Positions 5,113-5,723 of a stretch of 5,723 nt of DNA are shown piece by piece (the first letter of the stretch is position 1; each line of letters begins with the position of its first letter). The position numbers were made by a program, and so were the translations under genes. The stretch comes from Actinomycetota bacterium (GTDB taxonomy: Bacteria; Actinomycetota; Thermoleophilia; Gaiellales; Gaiellaceae). The notes under the pieces are model-generated. The model made no database searches and was not told the origin of the DNA. It saw only the letters and a program-made list of their open reading frames with translations. Location: contig PMMN01000051.1 of the NCBI GenBank assembly GCA_003162235.1, positions 66,136 to 71,858 on the forward strand, written 5' to 3'.

Positions 5113-5723
5113 TGGCAACCGCGGCGGACAAGAGAGACGCCGCTGCCCGCGAGCAGGCGGCCCAATACCTCGGCATGCACTTCGCTTCGGCCTCGGCCTG
5201 GCGCGACCCCGAGCGGCCGGTGTTCGTGCGCGGCGAGGGCTGCTACCTCTGGGACGACAAGGGCGACCGCTACCTCGACGGACTGTCGGGGCTCTTCTGC
5301 GTCAACATCGGCCACGGTCGCGCCGACCTCGCAGCGGCCGCGTCGGCGCAGGCCGAAAGGCTCGCCTTCGCCACCAACTGGTCGGCAGCCCACCCGCCTT
5401 CGAGCGAAGCGGCCGCTCTGATCGCAAGCCTGGCGCCGGGCGACCTCGACGTCGTCTTCTTCGTCAGCTCCGGCTCGGAGGCGAACGAGTCGGCGATCAA
5501 GTTCGCGCGCCAGTACCACCAGAGCCAGGGGGAGCCGAAGCGCATCAAGGTCATCTCGCGCGAGATGGCCTACCACGGCACGACGCTCGGCGCGCTTTCG
5601 GCAACCGGCATCCCCAGGTTCCGCGACCCCTTTCTGCCGCTTTTGTCCTGGTTCCGGCACGTGCCCAACACCTACGGCTGGGAGCAGGCGGGCGACGTAT
5701 CGGCTGCCGAGCTGCCCTGCCTG
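5112..5723 (+). CDS. tpa: Class III PLP aminotransferase, probable taurine:pyruvate aminotransferase, partial (first 204 residues)
   Basis: An open frame starts with ATG at 5112, overlapping the xsc stop by one base (TGATG), and runs off the right edge. It gives about the first 45 percent of a class III (omega-type) aminotransferase, a family of roughly 430-470 residues. Visible landmarks are the substrate-side N-terminal region with YLWDDKGDRYLDGLSGLFCVNIGHG (split here by description: YLWDDKGDRY then LDGLSGLFCVNIGHG), the cofactor phosphate-binding segment FFVSSGSEANESAIKFAR, and REMAYHGTTLGALSATG, whose Tyr-His normally stacks on the PLP ring. The catalytic Lys and the Asp that holds the pyridine nitrogen lie beyond the window. 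In this family substrate cannot be read from this part; close relatives act on beta-alanine, GABA or putrescine. Its place directly after xsc and a taurine importer makes taurine + pyruvate to sulfoacetaldehyde + alanine the likeliest reaction (EC 2.6.1.77). Family certain, substrate inferred. Confidence 0.8.
   Translation, partial: MATAADKRDAAAREQAAQYLGMHFASASAWRDPERPVFVRGEGCYLWDDKGDRYLDGLSGLFCVNIGHGRADLAAAASAQAERLAFATNWSAAHPPSSEAAALIASLAPGDLDVVFFVSSGSEANESAIKFARQYHQSQGEPKRIKVISREMAYHGTTLGALSATGIPRFRDPFLPLLSWFRHVPNTYGWEQAGDVSAAELPCL

Noticed and set aside
3463..5118. 551-codon open frame on the minus strand, antisense to xsc
   Set aside because: It is the mirror of a GC-rich gene with strong third-position bias. 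The translation is rich in Arg, Asp and Gly and shows no domain, while the plus-strand frame carries an intact ThDP enzyme.
5067..5660. 197-codon open frame on the minus strand over the aminotransferase
   Set aside because: The plus-strand frame from 5112 encodes recognisable PLP-enzyme motifs; the antisense frame has an Arg-rich composition with none.

Overview
The window looks like chromosomal DNA from a high-GC bacterium. Strong G/C bias at third codon positions, GTG and TTG starts, stop/start overlaps of 1 to 4 nt, and a Ser-rich segment after the TauA signal peptide (Leu-Ala-Ala-x-Gly-Ser-Ser-Ser) suggest an actinobacterium, perhaps a Thermoleophilia-like lineage. That placement is inference; no rRNA or marker gene is present.

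Layout. (1) 1-221, minus: N-terminal part of a small VOC/glyoxalase-fold protein, cut by the window edge. (2) 290-1204, minus: a TauC/SsuC-type ABC permease. (3) 1205-1388: divergent intergenic region with a good minus-strand promoter candidate, an AT-rich island and strong ribosome binding sites. (4) 1389-5723, plus: four tightly packed genes that overlap at every junction: TauA-like taurine-binding protein, TauB-like ATPase, sulfoacetaldehyde acetyltransferase (Xsc), and the first 204 residues of a class III aminotransferase that is probably taurine:pyruvate aminotransferase (Tpa).

How the genes work together. TauA captures taurine outside the membrane and TauC/TauB import it with ATP. The aminotransferase would convert taurine plus pyruvate to sulfoacetaldehyde plus alanine. 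Xsc then cleaves sulfoacetaldehyde with phosphate to acetyl phosphate and sulfite. This is the dissimilatory (carbon and nitrogen) route of taurine use, not the oxygenase (TauD) sulfur-scavenging route. No regulator, alanine dehydrogenase, phosphotransacetylase, sulfite exporter or sulfite oxidase is visible here.

The pathway itself is known. The unusual points are the arrangement (permease split off onto the opposite strand, transporter genes translationally overlapping the catabolic genes), a TauA whose lipobox is intact except that Tyr replaces the obligatory Cys, an Xsc that appears shortened in the linker before its C-terminal domain, and a VOC protein with Tyr at a usual metal-ligand position.
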